This document shows, piece by piece, positions 14,401-29,400 of a stretch of 64,000 nt of DNA. Both the position numbers and the translations under genes were made by a program. The notes beneath the pieces are model-generated. The model was not told the origin of the DNA, searched no databases, and worked only from the letters and a program-made list of their open reading frames with translations. How positions within the stretch are numbered: position 1 is the first letter of the stretch; the number at the start of each line of letters is the position of its first letter. Source of the DNA: Siphonodentalium dalli. Taxonomy: Eukaryota; Mollusca; Scaphopoda; Gadilida; Siphonodentaliidae. The stretch is taken from NCBI GenBank assembly GCA_032622095.1, contig CP136067.1:63684893-63748892 (forward strand), in the 5' to 3' direction.

Positions 14401-17400
14401 CACCACTTGGGGCACATAAATTGAATGAAGTGAATGATACTCAGAGAGAAAATGACTTTAATAATGAAGTCTTTTCTGAAATAAAACTTTCACAACATGA
14501 TATTTTAACTTGTGAACAATAATTCATCATAATATAATAACATGAACACCTTATTGAAAATTGCCTAGGCCAAAGTGAAAAATGCCTAGGCAAAATGATT
14601 TTGCCTAGGCAATTTTTTCGCCTAGGAAAATTTTCCTTAATTCCCAGGGTTGTCCATGTACACGGGTTCATGCTAATGCATCATTAAATATGAGGACATG
14701 TTGTTGGGGTTTGTACAATGCTCATTTCTAGGCTTTAAAAACATCATTCCAAATGTGACGTCATCCAGTAGAAATTATAAGTTGTAAACACGTGCAGTTA
14801 ACTATGTCGCAACAATAGATACATCAGGCCATAATTAAAAAGGTATTTGTTTGTCCTCGCCCCGACCGACTCGATTTTAATGCCTGACTGGGAATTCTTT
14901 TATTCAGATCGCTAAAAAAAAAAATTTGCCAATTCCGGTTTCGTTCCGGTTTGTTGTTTTCATTTCAGGTTTTAATGTCTCCGCTCCGAATGTCATTTGA
15001 GCACTCCCGGCGGCCATTATGGCGTCTGAACCGAAAAAAATAAAAATAGACCTGAAAACGTTATGTAGTACGGTTGTTCAGATCGGAAATGCCACAGGAG
15101 CATCACAGAAAAAGACTTTAATTCACAATAAAATCTGTGAGGTGAATTTTTATGAAACCTGGGAGGAATGTTTGCGAGGTATTTGCTCTCCAGAGTTCAA
15201 ATGTGTTTGACAGATGTGACAATGTCAAAGCCGAATATGTCGGTCGAGTTGTCTTCAAAAGCAGGGGACTTATCAGGGTGTTTCAAGCGAATATTGAGGA
15301 CAAAATATCAGTTGCAACAGCGTTCGATTCTGGACTTGTTATATCTCAGTAGTGGTATGTTGTCTGAGAAGCTCATTTTCGGTCAGAAACTCCAGCAACT
15401 GTGACTGAACAGCATAATTATTTATTGTTCTTGTTGTGTTTTTCCAACTATTAAATTTTTAATTTGTTATCAAATTAACCCCTCAGTGACTATTTATTAA
15501 TATTGATATCCTCGGCCTGCACCATGGAGGGGACCCTTAGTATACCATTCCACCTTGCAAAAAAAAAAAATCCCTACCTACCTACCCACCTGAAATATTT
15601 TGGGTAGGGGTATGGACAAACAACAATTTATTAATTTTGGCCTCAAAAGGATTATGCCGCAGTCATTGAATGTGGGTCTATCATGCACGTGCCCATGCAA
15701 TGAGTCAGGTCAAGGACACACACTTATTACAGTATATTGTGACCTACTATCGTGCTTATATGTGTCGAGTTTTCAATTACTAATAAATATTTTCTTAAAA
15801 ATTTGGGGCAGAGAATAAAATAAAGACACTGTGAGGTGGTGTTTAGTTCTTTATATCGGAATTTATTATTGCCTTGGAGTAGCTTGTGTCGTCATATTTG
15901 GAATTGAATTTGCAGATTCTCTGTCTCATTGGCTTACCTGTGGTAGCGTTTATTCTGCAAAATTCCGCTAAAAACTAGCTATACTAATATTCCAGTTGGG
16001 TTACGTACGAGTAGACGTGGAAGAATGTCTGAATATAGATCCCAGCACATTATCACCTATTTGCACGTTGCGTATGCCAGTAAGCGGCGACTTCAAAGGA
16101 ATCACACAGGGAAGTCAACAGTAATGATTGAAGACGTTAGTACTCTAAAATAAATTTAGTTTCACGCGAGTAATGAATGTAAGCTACTGTTTCTTCACAT
16201 ATTACGGTAATGCAAATTATAGGAAAAATTGAACAAGACAGATCGATAATTGCCGTTATATCTTGCACAGCATTGTGTCTTCAAAAACAACAGTGAAAAA
16301 ATATTCTTAACAGCAGATTTTTCCATCGCGGTTGACACGGGAAATGACCGCTGTGGAAGGCAGTCATGGAAAATACTACCACGGTGTACGCCGGTAAAGG
16401 ACTATATTACAGCGGTGGACTTCCAACAAGACCGCGGTCAGATACCGCGCGTTACATCGGGTCACCGCGAATGGATGCGGTGCTACCGCTTGACCACGGT
16501 GTAGTAGCGGTATGACCGTGGTCATTACCGGCCCATAACCTCGTTAAAGGGGTCGATTAATTAGAGCATAGCTGTAACACGTCAATATAATAGTACTGAC
16601 GCAACAAGCACAAACAATTTAACAAATATACTCAACATTGCCAAAGCCCTGGCCGGTGTACAACTCCCAAATACTGGACAATAACCTAGTGGTAAACCCC
16701 TCTGAAACCTGGCAGGACATATACATCAAACACTTGACAAAAGCACTCAACAAATAATTTGTAAAAAAAAGAAGCCTCCCAACCTGTCCCAACAATCTTT
16801 TTAAACTCTTACAACAAGAATCCAACAACATATTAGGAATATATCTAGTTAGTAAACACATCTACCACTCACATCCTGTCACACAAGTCTCACCTACTGA
16901 GAGGGCACAAACAGGTCAGACACCTTATGGTGAATAATATTAATCTCATATAATCAAAGGTTAAACATATATTTGTTCATCTTTTGACACATGTGTTGCG
17001 AAAACGATCTTCAGCGATATTTGAAACAATAAAGAATACACTCAAGTTATACCATTGAAGTTAACTGTACATATATGTTTTACATTTGGTCATGCCATAG
17101 ATTTTCCCCGAGAATATTAAAATCCCAAGGATATGACAACAAATGTCCGTCCACATTTAATTGGACCTGTTCATTTAATTTAAACTTATCAGGATTCCCA
17201 CTCAGAACATTTATTTCGGATACGAGTAAAGCTTTAACACATGTAGAATGTTATTCTTATAAAAATCAGATCTTACCATCATTATACAGGTTAGCCAGAA
17301 CAGGTAAGTTCATTATTTGGTTAATATTGAACTGTTTGCCAGATGTTGAACTCATTTCATCTTCCCAAGATACCTCACATCCCTCGACCATCTTACAAAT

Positions 17401-20400
17401 AGAGTCGTAGTGTGATGTGATGTCAGAGGTCGCAAAGCCATGACCTTTTAGTGTGTAGAACTGCTTTTTCACTAAACTTAGAAGTGCAGAAACCAATCTA
17501 CAACAGAAGAATATAATTATTTGGCAACTCAATTCTTTTTGTTGCAGCCATATAAATGAAAGTCTGAATGACACTGTAGCTTAACTTGCAGAGGGGATAA
17601 TCTCATACATAATCTCAAGTTTAACTGTTTAAGCAATTAAGCAGATGTCAACAAGAGCCATATATGAAGTTTGAGATCAATCGAATGAAAAATGTTGGCT
17701 GCAGGGTGTGCTGAAGTCATGCAGAAAGTAAAATCCAAGATAGTTCCAAGACGCATTGCCATGTGATGATAACTCAGTGTGCTTCCATTCAATTGCATAA
17801 AAAGCTGTGAGGTTTCCTAGAGTCTTTGTTTTTCCTAATGTATTGTTTATTTAACATATTAACGAGGTGCGTGGGTCAATTTCGATTGTGTGAGGATTAG
17901 TAGTGTTTACAGACGAAATGAAAAATCTTATTTAAACCGCTTGATATCTATAGAGAATAATTTCATTCAGTCATGTCTTCCCAAAATGAAAACGATGTTC
18001 CAAGCGAAGAAATGCAATTGCAGCGATTGGTGGCAAAGGAATGCAAGATGACGCAATGCATGGCTGTGACCTTGTAATGCGATATATGATGACGCAAGCA
18101 AACACGGCCGACGACCTAATGAAAATATTGGAAATCAGCGATAAACTGAAGAAAGATTCAATGACTAAATTCATGCAGAAACCACAGTCCTTGATCACCA
18201 GTCATTTCCAGTCCTGAATCCTAATTTTTGTAAATACTATTCATTTTAACCACTTCCGGGTCAAATGAAAAGTACTTTTGTTATCTCTACCGCGAATTGG
18301 TTGATTTTTGTTATCATATTCTGTGTTTTTATTACATTATTCAATAAATAATTAGAACAGATATCATCCCGTCTGTTGTATGTGATCAGCATAGTTGCTG
18401 ACTATTGATCTAGCGCGAGTATATAGCATGCACAACAATTATTTTCGGGTCGAAATTAATTCGACTAGTTGGAATTTGTGTCACCAAATGGTCAAAATGA
18501 TTATTAAAGTCGAACACATGGATAACTCGAAGTAATCCAACGGTCACTTGCGATTCGACTTAACGAAGTTTAACTGTATTTCAAAATAAGGCAATGTTTA
18601 CCGTTTTGACTGACATGCGACAATGCCCACATGTGTTAATAACAATGGCCATAACCCGAAGACAGAATAGCTAAAACGTCTTTTCGGTGGATTAATAAGC
18701 TTCGTAGTATATTCTTTTTTTCTTGTTTCTGTGAATCAATGCCAAATTTATGCAATATTACATACTTATTTGCAATGTCAAGAACTTTTATTTCTCCATG
18801 TTGTTTTCGTTTGGACTCGCTATTTAAAGTAAAATCCAAGATGGCTGCCAGCGGCCATGTTTTTCATCGAAAATCTATCAAATTTGATAGCTCCCATCTA
18901 GAGGTTATCCGAAAAATGCCTGTTTATTTTCAAAACATTTCTCCAACAAGGGTGTGTCAATGGATTCAAATTTTAAATCCAAGATGGTTGCTGGAAGCCA
19001 AGTTTTTTAACAAATTTCGGAACAAATAAATGGCTCCCATCTGGAGGTCACGCCAAATATCATATGAATTTTGGTGATGATTGGATGAGGGATGTGGCCT
19101 GAATGTTGTGCAAAAGGAAATTGTTGATGGATGGACGGACAGACTGAAGGACGCCAACCCATGGCAATATGTCAAATTTGCATGCTTTTGGTTGAAAATA
19201 TTAATTGGTTTGGTTTATTGTGGCTTCAGTCATTAGATTATATCACAACATTGTAGAGGAAAGACTGCACAGAGGGTTAATTTCAACCCAAAATCACAAA
19301 ATAAACGAGAGGCCGATCACGATCGGCAGATGTTTAACCCAAACCTTGGCGATAGTGATTAGCTATTTTCATAAATCTTTACACCAACCTTTTCATGGGT
19401 GCAAGACTTTCAACAATTCACAGCTTACTATTAATTAATAGTTCCCTAGTGGAATTAGACTTATTGGGTAACTTGCTCATATAAACACAATAGGAACATG
19501 GATAAGGCATTCAATTTCAACCTATTAGGTCACCCCAACACAGATACATGTATGTGTTATATAGTGATAAAGCTAAGTATGCCCAACCATAGTCAGACAG
19601 ATGCACCATAGCTGTTAAAGATATAATAATTACAAAATTAAGTAAATAACATCATAATAACTCTATTTATCTACTTCTTACATTGGAACCTGAGTCATAA
19701 CATATTATGTTGTGTTAGCTGCATATTAAAAGTTGTGGGATCATTGAGATTAGAGACCAACCAATACCTGAACATCTATACAAGTGAGGGGTGTCTAGAC
19801 CTTGATATTAAATATAATTGATAATGGTTGGATATAAAATATTTTAATGCAGAATTATCAGTTAACTAAAGGTGAGATATGAGAATGGTCAAATTGAAAA
19901 TATTAGAGTCATAACATTGGATCGCATACAGTATATATATGGTTAATTTTATTCTAATCTGATCATTGGAAAGATACAATGTCTGTAAACAGCAGAAATA
20001 TAATTAAATGTAGGGTAAATATTTTCAAAACCATTCAATCAATACCAAAATCTATAAAGGTGAAGAATGTGTCATGATCAACCTGAATGAGATTATAAAA
20101 AAAGGGATCGGGTGAAAAATATTTGTCCAATAAGTCAGCCTCAAGAATACCAGCACCATTATTATCCTGCAGCCCAAATGTAATTGAGGGAATTTCAAAA
20201 TAAGATAATTCCTCAAATGATGAATATTCAATTGGTGGCTAATAGAAATCCTTACTGAACCTGGCTCAAGGTGAAAGAGATAATATATTAATATCTGCTT
20301 AGCGGATATCATGTGTCTATGGAATCAGTGCTTGAATCATTTTTTTTTTTTGGACATTCGCTAAGGTGGTAATTGTGTCTTCATAATTATATGTCAGTCA

Positions 20401-23400
20401 CTTACAGAGAACACGTTCGGACGTATATCACAAAATTCAAATCCAGTACTATTATTTGAAACATAACTCAGATTATTGAATAATATTGAAAAAATCCAGA
20501 AATAAAGAGTTTGTTTTTGTTCAACATTTTAATTATTAAATTAAATGGACTCCCCCATTCAGATATAATGTATACATTAAAAAAGTCCATTATTCATCTG
20601 GATGGATGTCATGGAAAAATAAGTAGCCAACAGATAATATATGTGCAGAAGGATTCCTATTAGTTGGTGAGAAATGTTCAGATAATAAGTTTAGAAAACG
20701 GTCTATGGCCATTTGTTGAACTTATTATCTGAACATTTCCTAAGTGTACCTTCAGACGACCACGATACAATCGTAGTGAAGTGGAAAGATTTCCGTCTTT
20801 GGAAGTAACCGGTAGCTGGACTGCGCATGCGCACGTCAAAATTGTAGGTCATAAAATAATATCAGACACTATTTGATTTTAGATGCGAAATTGTGGCGTA
20901 TCCTTGGATACCTCCACTTGCGACGTAATCGCAGCCGTGTGTACGTAAAAATCGTAGCTGGAAATGATCGTAGGGTAGTCAATCACATGCTTTAGGAACA
21001 ACTTACGATATCATAACGTACCTCGACATCGCAATCATGTGAACAAACTATCCACGAATTCGTCGGGCCCGATTCCTCCACTTACGATTGTATCGTGGTC
21101 GTCTGAAGGTACACTAAGGAATCTACTTGTCTGGTCAATGATTATTTAGTATAGAGAGGGTTAATACACACATGGGAATGGTGAGATTAGTGGGAGTGAT
21201 AAACAGTGAATGTGTAACTTGAGCAAACCCACACTGAGCATACTCATTAGCTTGTCATTCCTATCTAAGAAACCTTGTGGACTGTTATTGGTCTTCGGTC
21301 ATAAAGATCACCATAAATTCCCAGGAATACAAAATGTATTCTAAAGGCCATTTAAAGTTTTAAAGAGATGTCAAGATTCATAGAAAGCATACATGTATCT
21401 TGGTGGCAGAGGCATATAAACTCAAGCTGACTTCTCAGTTTTCATCTTGGATGTAGTTAAAAGTAATTAAAGCCAGAGATATCTATAGTTGGTGGGTCCT
21501 GTGCATCTTTAATCACCAGTGAAATGTGGTTAGATAATTTGTTACTGATAAGCAGAAACAGCTAAGGTCAGCTGTGAAAAAAATAAATAATTATATTTGA
21601 TTTTTATTTCCTTGTCCAGCCACAGAACACAGTCAGCGGAGCTGTAAAGCAGTAAAATAAAAAAGTTTGGCCTTATCTATCTATCGAGTGTCCAGCTGAA
21701 CAAAACTAAAACCAATACTTAAGACAGGCTCTGTGTGATGAGAAGTTCTCTCACAGTAGCAAACAGTTATTAATTACATTATCAGTTACTTGAATTATAA
21801 ATGACCATAACTCTGTTAAAATATAGCGGATTAAACCCAAATTCGAACTTGATCTGTATTTTGGGGTGAGGACCATATGTACCAAATTTGGTGCTGATCA
21901 GATGAAAAATATTTAAGTCATCCTGGCTTGGATGAATTCTATTTAAAAACAAGAGTGGAAAGGGTTAACTAAACAATACCAAAATACATACAGATGAAGA
22001 ACGTGCTAAGAAAGACCTAGGTAAGTAATATGAGGCAGATCAGAAGAAAATTGTTTGACTTAGATGCATCAGATAGCATTTGTGTGCAGGGTTAATTATT
22101 TTCTAAAAAGATCAACCAATTGATACCAAAAACTATACAGGTGAGGGGTGTGTCATTATAAACCTACATATCAAATATGAACACAATCGGACAAAAATTA
22201 CTTAGCATTGGATAGCTCATGGCTATGTGTGGATGCAAAGTGTTAATAATTTATTAACTGATCAACCGATCGATACCAAAAACTATACAGGTGAGGAGTG
22301 TGTCATCATAAACATTTAAATAAAATTTGAACATGATCCGATACAAATACTCGAGTAATCGAATCGGATAGCAAGTGTCTACGGACAGACGGACGGACGA
22401 ACGACGGATGGTTGATCCGAACGTCAGCATTATGTGTACCATACATGGTATGGGTACACATAAAAATAAACAAGAGGTAGGCATAAGAAATGCTGTGATC
22501 AAGTTGTAGCATACTAGTAAGGAGCTGTGTCAGGTGGACTAGAACGCACCAACCATATTTGGTCAACATTCGATCTTTGTTCGAGTTAGCCAAGTTCAAT
22601 ATTTCGCCAATTGGACAACCAAAAAACAATTTAGGGAGGCATAACTCTCGAACCAAATTTGGTCAAAATTGGATAACATTTGTTGGTGTTATCACACATA
22701 CTAGTATACAGATAATTACAGTCATTAAAAAAATACCTCGACCAAAATATAATTTCCGCTTTCCCTATACCTTTCTCCAACCTTATCACATGTGAAAGAA
22801 ATTAGTGTAGAAACCAATTAAAGAGTGCAACAGTTGATGACAAACCATTATCCAAGAAAGAAAGAAAATTTGTAGTCACTGAATTGGAATCTATAAAAGG
22901 TGTTATTGGAATTGGAATAGGGAAACAAATGTTGCAGTCACCAAATTCAGTCCTTCGATTTTTGCACAATTTATTGTGCGCCTGATTTTGGATCCAGGCA
23001 CGCAATTTTGATTTGGTGCACCTAATGGGGAAAGATCAGTTTTAACCAATGTATACATGTGCATGTAAACATGTATATAATACACTCAAGTAACATTGCT
23101 TTGTGCTATTTTAATAAAATAAAACTTCAAACCAAATAAAAGTGTTCATCGTTGGTTTACTTCAACAAGACAGTCAATGACTGTGGGGTAGCTCACCAGA
23201 CTGTAAAGACGGAGAAGACTGGGACTCTGAAGAATGAATTTTACTTTTTTTAAAGCCACATGGCGGTTTGCGCTCCAAAATACACAAAATAATATTTGCT
23301 TTTGAAATTTTCTCGGTATCAAAATAGGTCATTGTGATAAAAGAATGCCTCTATCAGAACTACGAAAGAAAATATAGTCTGAATTGAAGCAGATGGCAAT

Positions 23401-26400
23401 TATTTACGGCAACATTTCAATCTCGCGCCGACTGAGACTGGTGTGCATTTATGGATAAAACGTTACGACAACGACCCCATTAGCCCCAGTGGCCAGTTCC
23501 GCAACCGTTACACTGAGATTTTGCTTTGCTGTGGCCATTTTAATTAGGACTGGGAAACAAGTTTATAATGCACTATTTCAAAATATAAAATCACCAGCTA
23601 AGAAATAATACATAATCCAATATAAATATCAATTTCAAGTTGACATATGTGACATAGATAACGCAATCAACAAGGAAGCGTCTCTGACAACAAATTTCGT
23701 CTTCATCGCGACCACATGTTTCTAATTCGTTTGTTTACATTTTGTTGGCAAAAACAGTATTCTAAGTCAACATTTTGCAAATCTAAAGCCTAGCAATGGA
23801 AGAAAGGATTTAATATGTGCCCTTCATTATCTTAACCATCAGCAGAACAAAACACAATCAATGTAAATCATCATTATTCTTCTTTATTCGTGTCTCAAAT
23901 TTGAGTGTTGAAAATGCAAATATTAAAGACGTAAAAAGACGATATGGACGCTACAACAAAAGACGTCAAAAGACGATATGGACGCTACAACAAAAGACGA
24001 TACGTTGGAATAAGGATTAAGCAGCAATTTGAAATATATGTATGAAGGTGGATTTACATATTTAATCAAGTCCATACCTTTCATTTGAATTTGATTCTTT
24101 CTCCTGAATCTTAACAAGTTTCTTAAGATGTTTAATTTGTTGCCGAGCATCTTGGATTTCGAACATCAGATTATGAACTTTGACCTGGAGATGTAGCATC
24201 TGTGAAGAAACCAAAACATTGATTTATTACTAACAAGAAGAAGTAAAGTTAATTATTTGCAGTTACATCAATCATGATAGAAATATATATTGATAGACTT
24301 TTATATTGACTCACCTGGGGCTTCTGTTTTCTCATATGTTAACCATATACCAAATTTCAAGATATAGTTAGTTACCTTTTGGACAACTCAAAAGTTCTTA
24401 TTTCTAAGTCTCAAAAGAGCACCGACAATGTGGTGTAATATGCCCATTGCCTTGTTTCAAATTGAATTTCCGTAGCTGGAAACCAATAATACATTTGCAT
24501 CACCCAGAGTATCACAAGAAAAGGTGGCTTTCCACTGAGGTTCATTAATTTTCTGAGGTGATTTAATATGAAAGAAGTCTTATTCGTGCCTGGGATGAAT
24601 GGACAAAACCTGTCGAATGTGGATATCCTTCATGTGGTTCATGAATATACCGTCTTTTAACGGTATATCGGACAGAACGATAATGGCCGCAAAAAAGGAT
24701 ATTGTTCCTGTTTGGCACCACATTTGAGCATTTCAACAAATCAATAATCAATAGTTTTGCTATCTTTGGAAAAATGAGATTATAATCTTTTACATTATTT
24801 TGTACTTTTGTTTCAGTTTATGAAGATTTTCACTCTATAAACCCTTCAACATAGCTTTTATTTTCAGCAAGAAAAATATTAGGGAAGCCAACTTCCCATT
24901 TGTCACCTGTTGTCAGAGACACTTTCTTGTTGACTTCATTCTGCAGGGCACGAGGTCAATATGTGTGACATCCAACCACTTGAAATTGATATTTATATTG
25001 GATTCTGTTGGATTATTTATTATTTCTTAGATAGTGATTTAATATTTCCAAATTATGCAATATAATTTATATATTTTTCCCATTCCTAAATCTGTCACAG
25101 ATAAGCGAAATGTCAGCGTAACGTTTGCATAACTGAGATGTCTTCCCTGTTGAGTTACCATTTATTCTAATCAGTCATTGAAGTCTATAAGAAAAATATT
25201 TATAATCAAATGTTTTAAATCAACTAAAATGAAAGAAATTTCAATTATTTATATAAAATATTGATCAGTTATTATTTAAAATGTATTGAGTAGCAATGAG
25301 TGGAACTCAGAAGCTTCGGAAAATATCACATTCGAGCACTTTCTGAACACATGCATCTTTTCAAAGCCAGGCGCCAATTTAAATCTTATTACTATCAATA
25401 AATTTTTAAGACAGATTTATCAATTTAATTAAACTAAATTCACACTATTAGAATGTCCTTATTTCAAGTTATGTATATACCAAATTACATTTAAATTAGT
25501 TAACTTGAATGGAGTACTCAACACACTTAATTGATCAGACTATGATCAACTTTCACAATTACATCATCAGTGTCAAGGTAACACATTTCTCGGAATCTGA
25601 TTTATTTTTAGAAAAGATGAGCGGACAAGTGATGCATATATATGGTAATGATACGATGTAAGAACAAAATAACATTGTATCTAGATAACAAAGAATCAAT
25701 GCACCCTTGTTACAGATGGGATTTGAAGAGAGGACACAAAATTTAACAGCCATAAAATTAAATGCAACATATGAAGATTACCAACCTCTTGAGCAATATT
25801 GTCTTCTGCTGGTTTACATATTTCTGCATATAGAGATCGGACACGCTCATTGTTCTCTATACATTTGGGATATATTGTTTCCTTCTTACTTCTAATACCT
25901 GCTAATTGGGATCGGCATGTTTGTATATACTTCTCTATCTTCTTAACTTTCTGTAATAAAAAAAGTACAAGACAGTACTGTATACGTGAGCATCTAGATA
26001 TTACACTGATTAACAATGAAAAAATAAAGTAAATTCTAATTCACTCAATTACTCCCCAACAAGTAAATTCAATTTTGCCGGAGCAGATTGGTCAGGCACC
26101 CAGGTGGTAAACAGATGCAGCTGTCGATTTTGATTTTACGTAGCTTGACACATCCATATGTGGCCAGAGGCTAGAGGTAGAGGCCTGCTCACTAATAAAA
26201 ATAAATCTGAATCATTCCTCTGAATTACCTTTATTCCAAGGAACAACCATGTAAACAATGTGAATTTTTTTAAGCTTAAGTAACATCGGGAAAAATATCC
26301 TGACAACACAATTAAAGTGGTTATTAACATATTAACAGTAGATATTAATTGTCCGCCATATCAATCTTGTTTGGATTGTCTGACAGAACTTCATTAAAAT

Positions 26401-29400
26401 TTGAGTTTGAACAAATCATAAACATCAAAGAACCAGTGTTTGGACATAAAACTTCTCTTATCCCTAGGGCTGAAACGGTTATGGGATTTTCATGACCTGT
26501 TAACCATTTGAATTAACTGAGGTTAACTGGTTAACAGCGGTCATGCAGGCCTACATTGATATGATGTCTATATCATAGTATGATGTCTATTATACACAAC
26601 AAACAATTCAACTTAAGTCAAACAAAGGCTGACATGCTCAGTTATAAATGGAAATCAAATGCTGAAATTGTGGCTAATTCGTGAACGTTTGTGCGATGTC
26701 AGGGAAATCGGCAAACCTTGGCAATTTCCATACTACATGATCAGTAGCACGGATAACGTACACAGTTGTCTGTGTACACCATCCTCGGTAACGCTTTGTT
26801 GGCGATTGTTTAGTAGTAATCAGCCTCTCGCATTAAAATTTACCATAGACTTCGGTCTGTGAGTCCCAACTATCTGACCCACTATTTCCCCTCAAAATGC
26901 GCAGTATACATCGGTATTTAAAGGTGCATATAGCTCTGGTCATGACGTAACACTTGTTACTGCTATAGTACACTTGACTCTGAGTGTGACAATGTGTCAT
27001 AGTGTGTCTTTTGCCAACCGCGGTAGTTCCTTTGATGTCGGCTTTAAATATTGCTAAGTACTGTTATAAAAGTCTTTTAGTTCATTAACTTGCGATCAAA
27101 GAAAGACGATCTGTTTTAATTTGGTTTCTATATGAAACTTCAATGTTCCTGCTTGTTGTCTCAAGAGCAAGGAAATGGATACTTTTCAGTGATAAACATC
27201 CAAATTTTCTCCTAACAGGGCGCTGGGTATGTGCTTCCAAATACGGCCACATTCCCCAACCCCAAGCGGAAACCCTGCTTCCTTGCAGCTTAATATACCA
27301 TCCATGCAGAGAAGGGGATATCGATATATGTCCCTCTTATTTATAGCACACTAGCAGCACTGTGAAATGGTTCTCAAAAGTTTATCTAAAGTTATCACGC
27401 GATATTTTTTTGGCCACTATATATTCCAGGGTATATAAGTTTAATAAAGTAATTTATAGTAGGATATACATATGTATATGTACCGGTATAGATGTGCATA
27501 ACTTGCAAAGAAGATATGCTATTTGCAATTGACAAGATTGGGTTGTATCAAATAAAAGCCCTACTTAACCCTTTCTATACTCCCCCAGTCAGTTAAAAAT
27601 TGTACATCGGAATGGTCTATTATTCATTTGGAGGGATGTTAAGGTGATAAAAGCAGACAACAGATAAATAAAAGTGCAGAAAAAGCCTCAGTTATTGAGA
27701 GAAATGTTTACATAATAAGTTCAACAGACCACCTGGTCATTAGTTGAATTTATTAGCTGAACATTGCGTATGGGATATTAAAGTACTCATCAATGATGCT
27801 TTAGTATAGAAAAGGTTAATATGTATACATACATGTATGTGTACCCATGAAGGATGTAACATGGCAAATTAAGTATTTTTTTAGTGAAGGACTTAATATT
27901 GATTATTGACATTGTCATATTTTAGATGACTGACCAATCAGCAACACGAAAGTAGAAGATAATCACAGGCCATTCGTAAAGTTGAATGGTGGGAGGAGCT
28001 TATTGTTGTCAACTTGTCAGTCACGTGACTTTCCCGTGGCATTGTAAAAAATAACCTGTTTATAATCACTTAAATGTCTGAAAATTTTGGACGAAATTGG
28101 AATTTTGTAACCAGATACGATTTTTGTGTTCCCGTTAACCCTTTACCCAACAAACCGGCCAAATAAAGCTTCAACAGCCTAAAATATCTTCGGTCTGTCT
28201 CAATAGAACCATACAAATATGGATATCATTGGAACCGGCTCCTTGACCACATTGTGATGGTTACAGTTATGCCCTGTGCCAATGCATTCTCTTATATATG
28301 CGAGTCGACCATAGGTCGCCTCGCATATATAAGAGAATGCATTGGCCTAAAAAAAATCTTTTTTTAACACTTTTTACCATTTTTTCTTACATTCTTTAAC
28401 AATTTTATAATTTTTAATGTGTTAAGCCAATTGATGCATTCTCTTATATATGCGAGGCGACCTATGGTCGACTCGCATATATAAGAGAATGCATTGGCAC
28501 AGGGCCGTTCTGTTGGGTAAAGGGTTAACGGATTAACATGTGCTTCCATTTATATATCCATTTTTTGAGTACACAATCCTGATCACAGAACAGAAAACAT
28601 TTTCCAGATACGTTGAGAATTTTTCGAGTTATGTGCCTCCAAAATTGGGAGTTTGTCTAATTTCGGAGCCTCAATTTCTGAAGAATTAGCTAAAATCCAT
28701 ATTTTAGAGGCTAGTATTTTAAAAACTAGAGAACAATGAAGGGATATCTTACTGTTATATTAGTTGCCTCACTATATTGTGCACAAAAAAATGATTTCTT
28801 TATGCATCTATGATCAAGAAGACAAAAATATTCTTAAACAAAATATGTGTTCATTGTATGGACTTAGCCAAATTTGCCTTGTGACACAGAACAGTTGTGA
28901 TGAAATACCATATTTGAGGTCATACAACTCAATAAATTGATATCCATATGCCCTGTATTTCTCATAACCTCTTACGTATGCTAGGTTAAATACACTGTGC
29001 TGGAATTGCTAAACACATATGTGCCATAATCAAATTATGGCCCTATGAATCCTTTGTATTGACTCTTTTCCAAAAATGCCATTTTGGACTATTTTTGGTG
29101 TTTTTGTCCATTTTAAAGTTTTTTTTGTGTACAAATAGTAAACAACAACGAATACAATTAGTGTTTAATGTGTAAAATCATTTGAACGTTCCTCCTAAAA
29201 CACTTAGTGTTGGGAAAAATAGGATTACATTGGTTATGCCAATCAACAGTCACTGGATTTCACATATTTGTCAAGAAACTGACTCCAAATTTGAATGTTG
29301 ATAATGGGGTAGGTGAAATCACAAAGGCTATGATCTTGTCACCATATTCTAGTCATTGGAGACAAAGGGTTGTTTTATTGCAGTTTGTGCAGATTATTCT

